Under the pieces are notes generated by a model. It had not been told where the DNA came from, searched no databases, and saw nothing but the letters and a program-made list of their open reading frames with translations. DNA of 64,000 nt from an uncultured Pseudanabaenaceae cyanobacterium (GTDB lineage: Bacteria > Cyanobacteriota > Cyanobacteriia > Pseudanabaenales > Pseudanabaenaceae), in contig CALGKB010000004.1 in NCBI GenBank assembly GCA_937927915.1, positions 1-64,000 on the forward strand, written 5' to 3'. Positions 53,141 to 63,987 of the stretch are shown in pieces. The translations under genes were made by a program, and so were the position numbers. The stretch's first letter is position 1; each line of letters starts with the position of its first letter.

Positions 53141-54476
53141 GGAGTAGGGTTCCTGTCAAGCTAAAAGGCCTTACTTCTGTGATTTTTACTTTTACTAACT
53201 TGCCGATCAAATCCTCGCGGTCGCTATGAATAAAAGTAATGCGATTGGTGCGCGTTCTGCCCATGAGGGGATAGGGTTCTTTGGGTTGTCTGCCCTCAAT
53301 CAGTATCTCTTCTACCCGCTCCCTATAGCGTAACGATCGTTTGGCTGCTCCCTGCTGCACGACATGATTTAAGCGCTGCAGGCGGTCATCTTTCACCTCT
53401 TCGGGAATTTGATTTGCCCACAGGGCAGCGGGTGTGCCAGGGCGGGGGGAATAGGCAGCCGTGTTAACATTGTCAAAGCCAATCTCTGCCACTAGTTCGA
53501 TCGTGTGCTGGAATTGCTCCTCTGTTTCGCCGGGAAACCCCACGATGGCGTCGGCACTGATGGCAGCATCGGGCATTAGCTCCCTGATCTGGTCAATGAT
53601 TTGGCGGTATCTTTCGCGGGTATAGCCCCTCGCCATTGCTTTCAAAATGTCATTGTCCCCTGACTGGAAGGGAATATGGAAATGTTCACACACCTTGGGC
53701 AGTTCATAGCAGGCTTGGATCAAACGGCGGCTAAAATAGCGAGGATGACTGGTGGCAAAACGAATACGCTCAATTCCCTCCACATCATGGATGTAATACA
53801 AGAGGTCAGTAAAGGTAATTTTGCCCCCTACCCCCTTGCCAATCCCCCCTGGGGGTAAATCCCTGCCATAGGCATCAATGTTTTGTCCTAGGAGGGTCAC
53901 TTCTTTGTAGCCCCGCTGCGCTAACTCCTCGATCTCCCGTTTGATCGCCTCGGGTGTACGGGATTGCTCCTTTCCCCGTACAAAGGGCACAATACAGTAA
54001 GTACAGCGCTCATTGCAGCCATAGATGACATTCACCCAGGCGGTAACCTGGCTCTGGCGACGGGGTTTGGTAATATCCTCTTCGATGTAAGCCTCCTCCG
54101 TTGCCACTACTTGTCTGCCCTGCTCTACCTGCTCTAGTAACTCCCCCAGACGATTGGCATATTGGGGACCCATGACCAAGTCAATTTCCGGCACCCGCCG
54201 CAGTAGCTTTTCCCCCTCCTGTTGCGCCACACAGCCTGCTACTACCAAAGTGAGGTCCGGTTCTGCGTGCTTGCGTTTTGCCTGCCTACCCAAATAGGAG
54301 TACAATTTTTGTTCTGCATTGTCCCGAATACTGCAAGTGTTGTAGAGGACCAATTTTGCCTCGTTGACATCCTCCGTGGGGGTGTAACCCATACTCTCTA
54401 AAATCCCCGCCATCCGTTCGGAGTCTGCTTTATTCATTTGACAGCCAAAAGTGACTATGTGATATTTACCAGTCAT
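53133..54476 (-). CDS. miaB: tRNA (N6-isopentenyl adenosine(37)-C2)-methylthiotransferase MiaB
   Basis: 447 residues. An N-terminal UPF0004 domain with cysteines FGCQMNKAD and NTCSIRDNA (first cluster), and radical SAM core with [17 protein letters not shown] (C-x3-C-x2-C). The TRAM domain is at the C-terminus ([29 protein letters not shown]). It adds a methylthio group to A37 of tRNAs reading U-starting codons. Start at 54476 has [18 protein letters not shown], typical of the family. Confidence 0.95.
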   Translation of the reverse strand: MTGKYHIVTFGCQMNKADSERMAGILESMGYTPTEDVNEAKLVLYNTCSIRDNAEQKLYSYLGRQAKRKHAEPDLTLVVAGCVAQQEGEKLLRRVPEIDLVMGPQYANRLGELLEQVEQGRQVVATEEAYIEEDITKPRRQSQVTAWVNVIYGCNERCTYCIVPFVRGKEQSRTPEAIKREIEELAQRGYKEVTLLGQNIDAYGRDLPPGGIGKGVGGKITFTDLLYYIHDVEGIERIRFATSHPRYFSRRLIQACYELPKVCEHFHIPFQSGDNDILKAMARGYTRERYRQIIDQIRELMPDAAISADAIVGFPGETEEQFQHTIELVAEIGFDNVNTAAYSPRPGTPAALWANQIPEEVKDDRLQRLNHVVQQGAAKRSLRYRERVEEILIEGRQPKEPYPLMGRTRTNRITFIHSDREDLIGKLVKVKITEVRPFSLTGTLLHD

Positions 54477-54581
54477 GGAGAGTGGGACTACAACCTACTT
54501 CTTTATCTTAGCTTACTTCCCCTAGGCTAGTCTTTCTCCCCCATGTCTTATCATTAAAAGCGGTAAGTTTGGATTTGGGGC

Positions 54582-56120
54582 ATGGCTGCACGGAAACTGA
54601 AAAAATTTGTCCGCTACGGTAGTGTCAGCGCCGATTATATGCAAAAACGGCAGTTGCGCCAGGGGCTGGGCTTTTGGCTCCTGTGGGGCTGTGGAGTCGG
54701 TATTGTCATTGACGGTATTTTTGCCGGCTGGAATGAGGGATTAGCCTACGGTGGCTTTTGGGGTATGGCGATCGCTACGGCCTTGGTGGCGGGAATGTAC
54801 ATGGCAATCACCTTTTCTATGGCAGAACTGGCGGCGGCTTTGCCCCATGCGGGGGGGTTCTATGCTTTCACGCGCACGGCTTTTGGTCCCGTGGGGGGGT
54901 TTCTCTGTGGCATTGCGGAAATTTTTGAATATGTGGTGATCAATGGTTGGGGGTTGTTTTATGTAGGTAAGTTTGTCCATGATGTGGTAGGTTTACCCTC
55001 TCTGATGCTGGGACCCATAGATGGGACAGATGTGCTGCTGTGGATTATTTCTACTACTGTCTTCACTGCCCTGATCATCTACAGTACAGAGTTGAGTTTG
55101 CAAATTAACCTCTGGATTGCCCTGATTGGTGTGTTTATGATTTTGCTTCTTGTAGGGGGAGTGCTTTTTACAGGTAAGTTTGACCCCCAAATGTTGTTTA
55201 CTATTGCTCCTAACCCTGAGGTCTCCGATGCTTCTGGTTTTCTGCCCGGTGGTGCCCTGGGCTTGCTGCGGGCAATTCCCTTTGCTATTTGGTTCTATCT
55301 AGCGATCGAGGCAATGCCTATTGCGGCAGAAGAGGCAAAAGATGCACAACGGGATTTACCCAAGGCAATGGTGGCTGCCATGCTCACTTTAGTTGTGTTG
55401 TCGGTGTTAGTGTTGGTGGTCAATCCGGGGATTGCTTTGCAAGTAGAGGAGAACGGGAAAATTTTGCAGGGAGCGGCAGCTTTAGCCATTTCCTCGGAAC
55501 CGATGAAACAGGGTTTAGATTTTGTCTTTGGTGGGGAGGGATTCCTGCACCGTGTAATTGAATGGGCTAATGCTATAGCCACATTTACGGGGGCACCAGC
55601 GGTGGTTTTTGCCTATAGCCGTGTCTTTTTTGCCCTGTCGCGGGCGGGCTATCTGCCCCAATGGATTTCTGTGACTACCGAGCGGGGTATTCCTGCTAGA
55701 GCAGCAATTGTGGGTGGTGTTCTCTCTGTCCTGGTGACTTTTGTCTTTGTGGCAGCCGGGGGGGAAGAAAGTGCGATCGGCAATGGCTTAGTCACTATCT
55801 CTGTGATTGGAGCTTTGATTACTTACATCTTGCTCCTTGCTAGTTATATCAAGTTGCGGGTCGATCGTGCAGGGATGCCCCGTCCCTATCGCAGTCCCGT
55901 GGGTGTGTTAGGGGCTTTCCTGGGTTTGGTGCTAGCCACGATCGCTTTTATCGCCTGTTTTACCTTGGAAACCTACCGCCTTGCCGTCTATGGCACAGTG
56001 ATTTTATTTATCCTGGCAACTGTCTACTTCTGGTTTGTGGGGCGTCAGCAATTGGTGGCAGAGGCACCGGAAGAGCAGTTAGCAGGAGCGGGGGTGGATG
56101 ATACTACTGTGGCGCTCTAG
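54582..56120 (+). CDS. APC-superfamily permease, ethanolamine permease-like
   Basis: 512 residues, about twelve membrane helices. GFWLLWGCGVGIVIDGIFAGWNEGLAYGGFWGM and FAGAPAVVFAYSRVFFALSRAGYLP-type segments match the ethanolamine permease subgroup (TIGR00908) of the amino acid/polyamine/organocation family. It should import ethanolamine or a similar amine by cation symport. No eut genes are near, so this job is unsure. Its 3' end overlaps uvrA convergently by 17 bases. Confidence 0.8.
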   Translation: MAARKLKKFVRYGSVSADYMQKRQLRQGLGFWLLWGCGVGIVIDGIFAGWNEGLAYGGFWGMAIATALVAGMYMAITFSMAELAAALPHAGGFYAFTRTAFGPVGGFLCGIAEIFEYVVINGWGLFYVGKFVHDVVGLPSLMLGPIDGTDVLLWIISTTVFTALIIYSTELSLQINLWIALIGVFMILLLVGGVLFTGKFDPQMLFTIAPNPEVSDASGFLPGGALGLLRAIPFAIWFYLAIEAMPIAAEEAKDAQRDLPKAMVAAMLTLVVLSVLVLVVNPGIALQVEENGKILQGAAALAISSEPMKQGLDFVFGGEGFLHRVIEWANAIATFTGAPAVVFAYSRVFFALSRAGYLPQWISVTTERGIPARAAIVGGVLSVLVTFVFVAAGGEESAIGNGLVTISVIGALITYILLLASYIKLRVDRAGMPRPYRSPVGVLGAFLGLVLATIAFIACFTLETYRLAVYGTVILFILATVYFWFVGRQQLVAEAPEEQLAGAGVDDTTVAL

Positions 56121-58938
56121 GATAGCGATCCAGGACTTGGCGCAGAAATCTGCCGGTGTGGGAAGCCTCCACTGTGGCGACGAATTCAGGAGTACCGCTC
56201 GCAACTACCTGTCCACCCCTGTTTCCCCCCTCTGGTCCCAGGTCAATGATCCAATCGGCACAGCGAATGACATCGAGGTTGTGTTCAATCACCACAATAC
56301 TATTCCCCTTATCCACCAGTCGCTGCAGGACATCGATCAGTTTGTGTACATCATAAAAGCTCAACCCCGTTGTCGGTTCATCAATGAGGTAGAGGGTTTT
56401 CCCCGTTGCCCGCCTTGCCAGTTCCGTTGCCAACTTCACCCGTTGTGCTTCCCCCCCCGACAGTGTAGGAGCAGGTTGTCCCAATTTGATATAGCCTAAA
56501 CCCACATCCACTAACATACTCAGACGACTGTGAATCTGGGGCTGGTTGGCAAAAAAGTGCATAGCTTCCTCGATCGTCATCTCTAGGACATCAGCGATCG
56601 TTTTGTCTTTGTATTTCACCTGCAGGGTTTCGCGGTTATATCTTGCCCCTTTGCAGACATCACACTTAACATAGACATCCGGTAAAAACTGCATGGAAAT
56701 TACATTCACCCCCTGTCCCCCACAAGCCTCGCATCTGCCCCCTTTGACATTGAAGGAAAACTGACCAGCTTTGTAACCCCTGGCTTTGGCAGCGGGCGTG
56801 AGGGCAAAGGTTTCGCGGATAAAATCAAAGGCACCGGTATAAGTGGCGGGATTTGAGCGGGGGGTGCGCCCAATGGGGGATTGGTCAATAACAATGAACT
56901 TGTCCAGATGCTCGAGACCACTAATGGTCTCCACCCCCTGGGGGAGAGGGACGTTTTTGTAGAAGTGATGTTGCAGATAGGGGAGGAGAATTTCGTTTAA
57001 GAGGGTGGATTTCCCGGACCCCGATACCCCTGTGATACAGACCAACTTGCCCAGGGGAATTGTGACGTCAATATGTTGAAGATTGTGGCGATGGGCATCT
57101 TTGATTTCTAGGTATTTGCCGTTCCCTTCCCTTCTGGTGGCTGGTGTGTAAATCTGTTTCCTGCCTGATAAATAGGCACCGGTGATAGAGTCCGGATGGT
57201 TGGCAATATCTTCTACTGTCCCCTGTGCCACGATCTGACCGCCGTGAATGCCCGCCCCCGGTCCAATATCCACGATGTGATCAGCGCGGCGAATTGTCTC
57301 CTCGTCATGTTCCACTACAATCAGCGTGTTACCCAAATCCCGCAGTTTGAACAAGGTGGCAAGTAACCGATCGTTATCCCTCTGGTGTAGACCAATACTC
57401 GGTTCATCCAACACATACAAAACCCCAGTCAAGCCCGCACCAATTTGTGTTGCCAAGCGGATACGCTGTGCTTCTCCCCCTGAAAGAGTGGCAGCAGGAC
57501 GATCGAGGGTCAAGTAATCCAACCCCACATCGACGAGAAACTGTAGCCTCGTGCTGATTTCCTTGATCACCTGGTCGGCAATTTGCGCTGCCCGATCGGT
57601 CAACTTGAGGTTTTTTATTCTTTGCAGACATTCGGCGATAGAGACAGCAGTTAAATCCGTGATGCGATAGCCCCCCACCCGCACTGCCAGGGCTTCTGGT
57701 TTTAGTCGCGTACCATGACAGGTCGAGCAAGGGGTAGAGACGAGATATTGTTCTAGTTTTTGCTGATAGGTCTCCGATGCCTGCTCATACTGTTGTTGCA
57801 GGATGGCAATCACCCCTTCATAGCGTTTGAGATAGGTCTGGCGGTCGTAACGGGAATCGGTGTAGAGGGGAATCGGTTCCGTCGTGCCATACAACACAAT
57901 ATCCTTTTGATGGTCCGCCAGATTGCGCCAGGGGGTGTTAATATCAAAGCCCGCATACTGTGCCACACTGATCAACAGGGAGAGATAGTAGGTGTGATTT
58001 TTTTCTGACCAGGGGGCAATGGCAGCGTGGACGGGCAAACTGGGGTCAGGGATGAGTAAATCTGGGGCAAAGGTCTTCACAAAGCCCAAACCATGACAGG
58101 CAGGACAGGCGCCATAGGGAGAATTGAAAGAAAACAGCCGGGGAGAGAGTTCATCCATCACCGCCCCATGTTCAGGGCAGGCAAAGTTTTCCGAAAAAGT
58201 GAGCAACTCCCTTTTATCTTCCCTCACCACCTCTACCATCGCTATCCCCTCTGCCCGCTTCAGACAGGTGGCCAGGGAATCCGTCAGACGCTCCTGTATA
58301 TCAGGTTTGATCACTAACCGATCGACGACCACTTCTATATCATGTTTTTTGTTTTTGTCCAGTTCAATGTTGTCTGTTAACTCTCTGATCTCTCCATCGA
58401 TGCGCACGCGGGCAAAGCCTTCACTGAGGAGCTGACTGAGTAACTTGTGGTGTGTCCCCTTCTTTCCCCTCACTACTGGTGCTAACAGCTGTATCTTTGT
58501 TCGTTCTGGTAAAGCGAGAATTTGGTCTACCATTTGATCGATCGTTTGGGGGGCGATATTGCGATCGCAGATGTGACAGTGGGGGACCCCCACCCTGCCA
58601 AACAGGAGGCGCAGATAGTCGTAGATTTCTGTGACGGTACCGACAGTGGAGCGGGGATTATGGGAGGTGGACTTTTGGTCAATAGCAATGGCAGGACTCA
58701 AACCTTCGATGTAATCTACCTCTGGTTTTTCCAACTGGCCTAAAAATTGGCGGGCGTAGGCACTGAGGGATTCCACATAGCGCCGCTGTCCTTCTGCAAA
58801 GATGGTGTCAAACGCAAGGGAAGACTTCCCTGACCCCGATACCCCTGTAAATACAATGAGCTTGTGGCGGGGCAATTGGAGGTCAATGTTTTTCAGGTTG
58901 TGTTGCCTGGCTCCCCGCACGAGGATGTAGTCTTCCAT
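56104..58938 (-). CDS. uvrA: Excinuclease ABC subunit A (UvrA)
   Basis: 944 residues. Two ABC ATPase modules: Walker A FTGVSGSGKSSLAFDT near residue 35 and ITGVSGSGKSTLLNE near 640; signatures LSGGEAQRIRL and LSGGEAQRVKL. Zinc-finger cysteines are seen in CPACHGLGF and CEACGGQG..CDVCKGARY. UvrA recognises bulky DNA lesions with UvrB in nucleotide excision repair. Full length. Confidence 0.97.
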   Translation of the reverse strand: MEDYILVRGARQHNLKNIDLQLPRHKLIVFTGVSGSGKSSLAFDTIFAEGQRRYVESLSAYARQFLGQLEKPEVDYIEGLSPAIAIDQKSTSHNPRSTVGTVTEIYDYLRLLFGRVGVPHCHICDRNIAPQTIDQMVDQILALPERTKIQLLAPVVRGKKGTHHKLLSQLLSEGFARVRIDGEIRELTDNIELDKNKKHDIEVVVDRLVIKPDIQERLTDSLATCLKRAEGIAMVEVVREDKRELLTFSENFACPEHGAVMDELSPRLFSFNSPYGACPACHGLGFVKTFAPDLLIPDPSLPVHAAIAPWSEKNHTYYLSLLISVAQYAGFDINTPWRNLADHQKDIVLYGTTEPIPLYTDSRYDRQTYLKRYEGVIAILQQQYEQASETYQQKLEQYLVSTPCSTCHGTRLKPEALAVRVGGYRITDLTAVSIAECLQRIKNLKLTDRAAQIADQVIKEISTRLQFLVDVGLDYLTLDRPAATLSGGEAQRIRLATQIGAGLTGVLYVLDEPSIGLHQRDNDRLLATLFKLRDLGNTLIVVEHDEETIRRADHIVDIGPGAGIHGGQIVAQGTVEDIANHPDSITGAYLSGRKQIYTPATRREGNGKYLEIKDAHRHNLQHIDVTIPLGKLVCITGVSGSGKSTLLNEILLPYLQHHFYKNVPLPQGVETISGLEHLDKFIVIDQSPIGRTPRSNPATYTGAFDFIRETFALTPAAKARGYKAGQFSFNVKGGRCEACGGQGVNVISMQFLPDVYVKCDVCKGARYNRETLQVKYKDKTIADVLEMTIEEAMHFFANQPQIHSRLSMLVDVGLGYIKLGQPAPTLSGGEAQRVKLATELARRATGKTLYLIDEPTTGLSFYDVHKLIDVLQRLVDKGNSIVVIEHNLDVIRCADWIIDLGPEGGNRGGQVVASGTPEFVATVEASHTGRFLRQVLDRYPRAPQ

Positions 58939-59000
58939 GGGCTTTTTCAGGTTGGGTGTTTTCTAGTCTAACCGCTCCCGAAACACGGAATATCACTGAA

Positions 59001-59100
59001 TCAATGGTTATAGGTGTGGCATACTACTCCCCCGTGCTTAGCATACAGGGTGCGTTGGTGGTTATTGAGGTCTAGTTCAATTTTGAAGGACAGGCATTTG
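59001..59100 (-). pseudogene. Remnant of a TnpB-like (IS200/IS605 family) N-terminus
   Basis: The minus-strand frame ending TGA at 59001-59003 reads LSFKIELDLNNHQRTLYAK and then HGGVVCHTYNH. This resembles the start of a TnpB subgroup, whose typical N-terminus is FKxELxLNNxQxxxxxxHxGxxRxxYNW. Only about 30 residues are left; there is no in-frame start and nothing of the rest. I therefore see it as a decayed fragment. The assignment rests on a short pattern and is moderate. Confidence 0.45.
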
Positions 59101-59141
59101 GCTATGCAGGAGCGCCCCCCCTTCCTTGTTGTTCTATCCCC

Positions 59142-59165
59142 AAAAAAAAAGGGGGAATTCCCCCC
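59142..59165 (-). terminator. Rho-independent terminator of groES-groEL
   Basis: On the minus strand GGGGG-AATT-CCCCC is followed by nine T (A run at 59142-59150 on the plus strand). The hairpin stem lies at 59151-59165, 21 bases after the groEL stop. A textbook intrinsic terminator. Confidence 0.85.
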
Positions 59166-59186
59166 TTCCGCTCTCTGGAGTGGCAA

Positions 59187-60818
59187 TTAGTAATCCATAT
59201 CGGCTCCTGCCCCACCACCAGCGGGTGCAGCTTTCTTGGGTTCGGGCTTGTCCACCACGATACATTCAGTTGTCAAGACCATGCTGGCGATAGAAGCAGC
59301 GTTTTGTAGTGCCGATCGGGTCACCTTGGCGGGGTCAACAATACCGGCGGCAAACATATCTACGAACTCCTCGGTGATGGCATTGTAACCAATGGGATAG
59401 TCCTTTTCCTTCAGGCGTTCCACGATTACATCGCCATTTTGCCCAGCGTTATAGGCAATGCGCAGGGCAGGGGCAGAGATAGCCCGCAGGACGATCATGG
59501 CACCGGTCAGTTCTTCGCCGCTCAAGTTTTTCTTCGCCCATTCTTCCATCCCCTTAGCCGCATGGATGAGAGCAGCCCCACCACCGGGCACAATCCCCTC
59601 CTCCAAAGCAGCCTTGGTGGCGTTAATAGCGTCTTCTAAACGCAGCTTGCGGTCTTTCAATTCCGTTTCTGTGGCAGCACCGACCTTGATTACAGCTACC
59701 CCACCGGACAGCTTCGCCAGGCGCTCCTGCAGTTTTTCCTTGTCGTAGGTGGAATCGGTTTCTTCTAACTCCTTGCGGATTTGCTCACAGCGGGCTTTTA
59801 CTTCTTTTTCGTGACCTTCAGCAACGATCGTGGTGTGTTCCTTGGTCACGGTGACGCGGCGGGCACGACCGAGCATATCCAACTTCACAGCTTCTAGCTT
59901 CATGCCCACATCTTCGCTGATCATCTGCCCACCGGTGAGGATAGCAATGTCTTGCAGCATCGCTTTGCGCCGATCGCCGAAACCAGGTGCCTTGGCAGCG
60001 GCAACACTCAGTACACCCCGCAGTTTGTTCACCACTAGGGTAGCAAGGGCTTCTTTTTCAATGTCTTCGGCAATGATCATCAAGGGCTTGCCAGCGCGGG
60101 CAACCTGTTCCAAAATGGGCACCAGGTCCTGGATGAGGGTGATCTTCTTGTCCGTAATCAAGATGTAGGGGTCTTCCAGGACGGCTTCCATGCGTTCGGA
60201 GTCTGTGACAAAGTAGGGAGAGATGTAACCCCGATCGAAGCGCATCCCCTCTGTCACTTCTACTTCCGTGGTAATGGATTTACCTTCTTCTAGGGTAATC
60301 ACCCCTTCCTTGCCGACTTTTGCCATTGCTTCGGCAATCATCTTCCCGACCGCTTCGTCGTTGCCAGCAGAAATAGAAGCGACTTGGGCAATGCCAGTGG
60401 AACCTTCTACTTGGCGACTCAATTCCTTGATGCGATCGCAGAGATACTCGGTAGCTTTGTCAATACCGCGCTTGAGGAGAATGGGGTTGGCACCGGCAGC
60501 GACGTTGCGTAAGCCCTCCTTGATCATGGCTTGTGCCAGTACAGTGGCAGTCGTTGTCCCGTCCCCCGCTGTGTCATTGGTTTTAGAGGCAGCTTGGCGG
60601 ATGAGAGAAACACCGGTGTTTTCAATGTGGTCTTCTAACTCAATCTCTTTCGCGATCGTCACGCCGTCATTGATGATCTGGGGAGCGCCAAATTTTTTCT
60701 CCAACACCACATTGCGCCCCTTGGGACCGAGGGTGATCGCTACTGCCTCTGCCAGGGCATCAATACCGCGCTCCAGGGCACGGCGAGCTTCTTCTTTGTA
60801 GATAACCTGTTTTGCCAT
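59187..60818 (-). CDS. groL: Chaperonin GroEL
   Basis: 543 residues. [18 protein letters not shown] (ATP site) and the apical and equatorial blocks ([16 protein letters not shown]) are complete; the C-terminus ends in [10 protein letters not shown], a reduced GGM-type tail. It refolds proteins, including Rubisco, with GroES. As the copy linked to groES it corresponds to GroEL1 of cyanobacteria, which usually have a second, unlinked GroEL. It follows groES after 13 bases. Confidence 0.97.
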   Translation of the reverse strand: MAKQVIYKEEARRALERGIDALAEAVAITLGPKGRNVVLEKKFGAPQIINDGVTIAKEIELEDHIENTGVSLIRQAASKTNDTAGDGTTTATVLAQAMIKEGLRNVAAGANPILLKRGIDKATEYLCDRIKELSRQVEGSTGIAQVASISAGNDEAVGKMIAEAMAKVGKEGVITLEEGKSITTEVEVTEGMRFDRGYISPYFVTDSERMEAVLEDPYILITDKKITLIQDLVPILEQVARAGKPLMIIAEDIEKEALATLVVNKLRGVLSVAAAKAPGFGDRRKAMLQDIAILTGGQMISEDVGMKLEAVKLDMLGRARRVTVTKEHTTIVAEGHEKEVKARCEQIRKELEETDSTYDKEKLQERLAKLSGGVAVIKVGAATETELKDRKLRLEDAINATKAALEEGIVPGGGAALIHAAKGMEEWAKKNLSGEELTGAMIVLRAISAPALRIAYNAGQNGDVIVERLKEKDYPIGYNAITEEFVDMFAAGIVDPAKVTRSALQNAASIASMVLTTECIVVDKPEPKKAAPAGGGAGADMDY

Positions 60819-60831
60819 CGCTTTTACCTCC

Positions 60832-61143
60832 CTATGCCAAAGTTGCTAAGATGTCTTTTTCCGAGAGCAATACATAGTCATCATTGCCGATCTTGAGGTC
60901 GGTGCCAGCATACTTGGAGTAGAACACCCGATCGCCTACTTTGACATCCACGGGCTGGCGCTTACCGTCGTCGTTTACTTTGCCATTGCCCACTGCTACT
61001 ACTTCCCCAATCTGGGGCTTTTCCTTGGCAGTATCGGGTAAAATAATTCCCCCTGCCGTCTTTTGCTCTTGCTCTAGTACCTTTACCAGCACCCGATCGC
61101 CTAGGGGTTTCACGCTGGCTGCACCTAATGTCAATGTCGCCAT
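60832..61143 (-). CDS. groS: Co-chaperonin GroES
   Basis: 103 residues. [33 protein letters not shown] (mobile loop) and [28 protein letters not shown] are standard. It caps GroEL. The start has GGAGAG upstream. It is under control of the CIRCE operator at 61178-61204. Confidence 0.97.
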   Translation of the reverse strand: MATLTLGAASVKPLGDRVLVKVLEQEQKTAGGIILPDTAKEKPQIGEVVAVGNGKVNDDGKRQPVDVKVGDRVFYSKYAGTDLKIGNDDYVLLSEKDILATLA

Positions 61144-61177
61144 AGGTAAACTCTCCTTGCTTGTCTAGTTTAGGGGT

Positions 61178-61204
61178 TTAGCACTCTCCCCCCACGACTG
61201 CTAA
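61178..61204 (-). promoter_or_regulatory. CIRCE operator for HrcA upstream of groES-groEL
   Basis: TTAGCACTC (61178-61186), nine bases, GACTGCTAA (61196-61204). This is the CIRCE element TTAGCACTC-N9-GAGTGCTAA with one mismatch in the right arm. HrcA represses groESL through it, and it is relieved by heat; in cyanobacteria the groESL CIRCE is well known. It lies 34 bases upstream of the groES ATG. Confidence 0.88.
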
Positions 61205-61295
61205 TGTAACGAAGAGGAGGGCTGGTCGCAATTGCCGTGGTGGTAGGGTTTACCGTAATGCTTTAGAATTGAACGCAGTCTTGTAAACGATCGGT

Positions 61296-63536
61296 ATGTC
61301 TGCAGCACCAGCCAAGCGGGAAGGTTTGACCCCCCAGGAGTACGAGTTAGTTTGTCAGAAGTTGGGCAGGGAACCCAATGGGGCGGAGTTGGGGATGTTT
61401 GGGGTAATGTGGTCGGAGCACTGTTGCTACAAGCATTCCCGCCCGTTGCTGAAGCAATTTCCCACCCAGGGGGAGCGGATTCTGGTAGGTCCGGGGGAAA
61501 ATGCAGGGGTGGTGCAGGTCAGCGAAGACATTGCCGTTTGCTTTAAGATTGAAAGTCACAATCGCCCGTCGGCGGTAGAACCCTTCCAGGGGGCGGCAAC
61601 GGGGGTAGGGGGCATTCTCAGGGACATCTTGACCATGGGAGCCAGACCGATCGCGATTTTGAATTCCCTGCGCTTTGGCGATCCCCAAGACCCTTGGGTG
61701 AAGAGCCGCATGCAGGGAGTAGTGGCGGGTATTGCCCACTATGGCAACTGTGTGGGCGTTCCCACGGTGGGGGGGGAGGTGTATTTTGACCCGGTCTATA
61801 ACCGCAATCCCCTGGTCAATGCTATGGCGATCGGGATTTTGCCCCTCAATCAAGCTAGTCCTGTGAAGGCGGCGGCAGCGGGAGTGGGTAATCCGGTTTT
61901 GTATGTGGGGGCAACGACAGGACGGGATGGCATCAAGGGCGCTAGTTTTGCCAGTGCGGAGTTGAGTGGGCAATCGGCACAGAATCGTCCAGCGGTGCAG
62001 GTGGGTGACCCCTTCCTGGAAAAACTCCTGATCGAGGCTTGTTTAGAGGCATTTGCCACGGGAGCAGTGGTGGCAGCCCAGGACATGGGGGCAGCGGGTC
62101 TTACCTGTTCCAGTTCCGAGATGGCAGCTAAGGGAAATGTGGGGATTCTCCTCGACCTCGATCGGGTACCAGCCCGCGCTAATAACTTGACTGCCTACGA
62201 ATATCTGTTGTCGGAATCCCAGGAGCGGATGTTGCTGGTGGTGGACAAAGAGAGAACAGCAGAGGTAAAAGCGATCTTTCACCGTTGGGGATTGGCAGCA
62301 GAGGTAGTGGGGGAAGTGATTACAGAACCTGTCTTGCGGGTTTTACACAGGGGGGAAATTGCCGCAGAAGTGCCAGCCAAAGCCCTGGCAGAGGAGACAC
62401 CGGTTTATTATCAACCCCTACCCCCCCCACCTGACTACATCCAAACCTGTTGGCGCTGGACAGAAGAGGAATTACCCCCCGAAGACCGCTCTTTTGCCAC
62501 TATTCTTTTATCTTTACTTGCCACTCCTTCCATTGCTTCTAAGCAGTGGATTTATCGGCAGTATGACCACCAGGTGTTAAACAACACGGTGATTTTACCG
62601 GGGGATGCGGATGCCACAGTAATTCGGCTGCGCTCCGTCACCAATTTGGCACACCATACCCATCTGGGCTTGGGGGCAGCAGTGGACGGCAATGGGCGTT
62701 ACGTCTATCTCGATCCCTACGAGGGGGCAAGGTTAGCGGTAGCGGAAGCGGCGCGCAATCTCAGTTGTGTGGGGGCGACACCCCTGGCAGTCACAGACAA
62801 TCTCAACTTTGGTAGCCCGGAGACAGCGGTGGGTTACTGGCAACTGCATGAGGCTTGTCGGGGGATTGCGGCTGCCTGTCGGGAACTAGGCACCCCAGTC
62901 ACAGGGGGAAATGTGTCTTTGTACAACGAAACGATCGATGCCCAGGGCAATGCCCAAGCGATTTATCCTACACCTGTAATTGGCATGATTGGTTTGGTAG
63001 AAGACATTAGACAGACGGTCAGGCAGGGTTGGCAAAAAGTAGGAGATGTCATTTATCTGCTGGGACGCTGGGATGCTAGTTTAGCCGGTTCAGAATACCT
63101 CGCCAGCAGGGGCTTGATCACGGGTAGACCCTTGGCAGTAGACATGGAGTTAGAAAAACAAGTACAGTCCGTCTGTCGTGATTTGATCAAACAAGGCATA
63201 GTGAAATCAGCCCATGATTGTAGTGACGGCGGTTTAGCAGTAGCCCTAGCGGAAGCCTGTATTAGTGGTAATTTAGGCTGCAGGATCGATCTATCTGTCC
63301 TCCCTCTCTCTCTCTCTTCTCTGGCTTTGTTGTTTGGCGAAAGTCCCAGTCGTATTCTCGTGTCTGTCAGTCCTGGGCAAGAAGAAGCACTGATCAACTA
63401 TTTGCAGACAAATCTAGGAGGGCATTTCTATCCCCTGGGGACAGTGACCGATAACGATCGCTTTGTCATCACAGATGTATTGGATGTCAGTCTGTCACAG
63501 ATGCGGGATGCCTATTACTCTCTGCACTGGGATTGA
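61296..63536 (+). CDS. purL: Phosphoribosylformylglycinamidine synthase subunit PurL (small type)
   Basis: 746 residues, the size of the small PurL that works with PurQ and Pur[58 protein letters not shown] and SGKEAV-type C-terminal blocks ([14 protein letters not shown]) are conserved. It makes FGAM in purine synthesis, using ammonia from PurQ. Start at ATG 61296 after a clean gap. Its end overlaps the next convergent frame by 50 bases. Confidence 0.96.
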   Translation: MSAAPAKREGLTPQEYELVCQKLGREPNGAELGMFGVMWSEHCCYKHSRPLLKQFPTQGERILVGPGENAGVVQVSEDIAVCFKIESHNRPSAVEPFQGAATGVGGILRDILTMGARPIAILNSLRFGDPQDPWVKSRMQGVVAGIAHYGNCVGVPTVGGEVYFDPVYNRNPLVNAMAIGILPLNQASPVKAAAAGVGNPVLYVGATTGRDGIKGASFASAELSGQSAQNRPAVQVGDPFLEKLLIEACLEAFATGAVVAAQDMGAAGLTCSSSEMAAKGNVGILLDLDRVPARANNLTAYEYLLSESQERMLLVVDKERTAEVKAIFHRWGLAAEVVGEVITEPVLRVLHRGEIAAEVPAKALAEETPVYYQPLPPPPDYIQTCWRWTEEELPPEDRSFATILLSLLATPSIASKQWIYRQYDHQVLNNTVILPGDADATVIRLRSVTNLAHHTHLGLGAAVDGNGRYVYLDPYEGARLAVAEAARNLSCVGATPLAVTDNLNFGSPETAVGYWQLHEACRGIAAACRELGTPVTGGNVSLYNETIDAQGNAQAIYPTPVIGMIGLVEDIRQTVRQGWQKVGDVIYLLGRWDASLAGSEYLASRGLITGRPLAVDMELEKQVQSVCRDLIKQGIVKSAHDCSDGGLAVALAEACISGNLGCRIDLSVLPLSLSSLALLFGESPSRILVSVSPGQEEALINYLQTNLGGHFYPLGTVTDNDRFVITDVLDVSLSQMRDAYYSLHWD

Positions 63537-63987
63537 GGAAGCCACTCAGCCAAAACATAGCAGCTGCCAATAATACAGCCACTAGCCAGCCCCCTAACCC
63601 CAAGGGCAACATGCCCGATCGTCCTGTTTGTATCCACACCATCTGCAACACAACACAGACTACAATTACTACTGCTGCCAGATAGGACCGCCCTCCCCTC
63701 CACCCCTCGTAAGCCTCGCGGTGCAACTGACAACTACTAAAAGCTAAGCCTAACAGACTAAAGTTAAACACCGTCCATGCCAAGCTGACAGAGCCAAAAC
63801 GCCAGACCAGGACTGTCAAACCAGAGATGGTCACAGTAGTAATTAACAGCTTTAGCCACCACCCCCTATCTAACACATGACTAGCGGGACAGGCACGACT
63901 AGCTACTGCGGGTACTAACAACAAAACTAAAGACAAAACTACAGGCAGTAAGATAGCAGACCAAACTATCTGCACAGGCGTTACCAA
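63487..63987 (-). CDS. Hypothetical membrane protein (may extend past the window edge)
   Basis: About 166 residues with five hydrophobic helices (residues 5-30, 45-65, 70-87, 105-122, 127-150), and a polar tail ending SVTD. I recognise no family. There is no ATG; the longest frame begins with a TTG at 63987, with no stop before the window end, so the true start may lie beyond 64000; a GTG at 63975 is another option. It overlaps the end of purL by 50 bases, convergently. Confidence 0.5.
   Translation of the reverse strand: MVTPVQIVWSAILLPVVLSLVLLLVPAVASRACPASHVLDRGWWLKLLITTVTISGLTVLVWRFGSVSLAWTVFNFSLLGLAFSSCQLHREAYEGWRGGRSYLAAVVIVVCVVLQMVWIQTGRSGMLPLGLGGWLVAVLLAAAMFWLSGFLNPSAESNRHPASVTD

Noticed and set aside
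59004-59186. 61-residue minus-strand frame from 59186
   Set aside because: Its first half runs through the groEL terminator and its start is not a plausible gene start. Only the last ~30 residues look like protein, which I list as a TnpB-like remnant.
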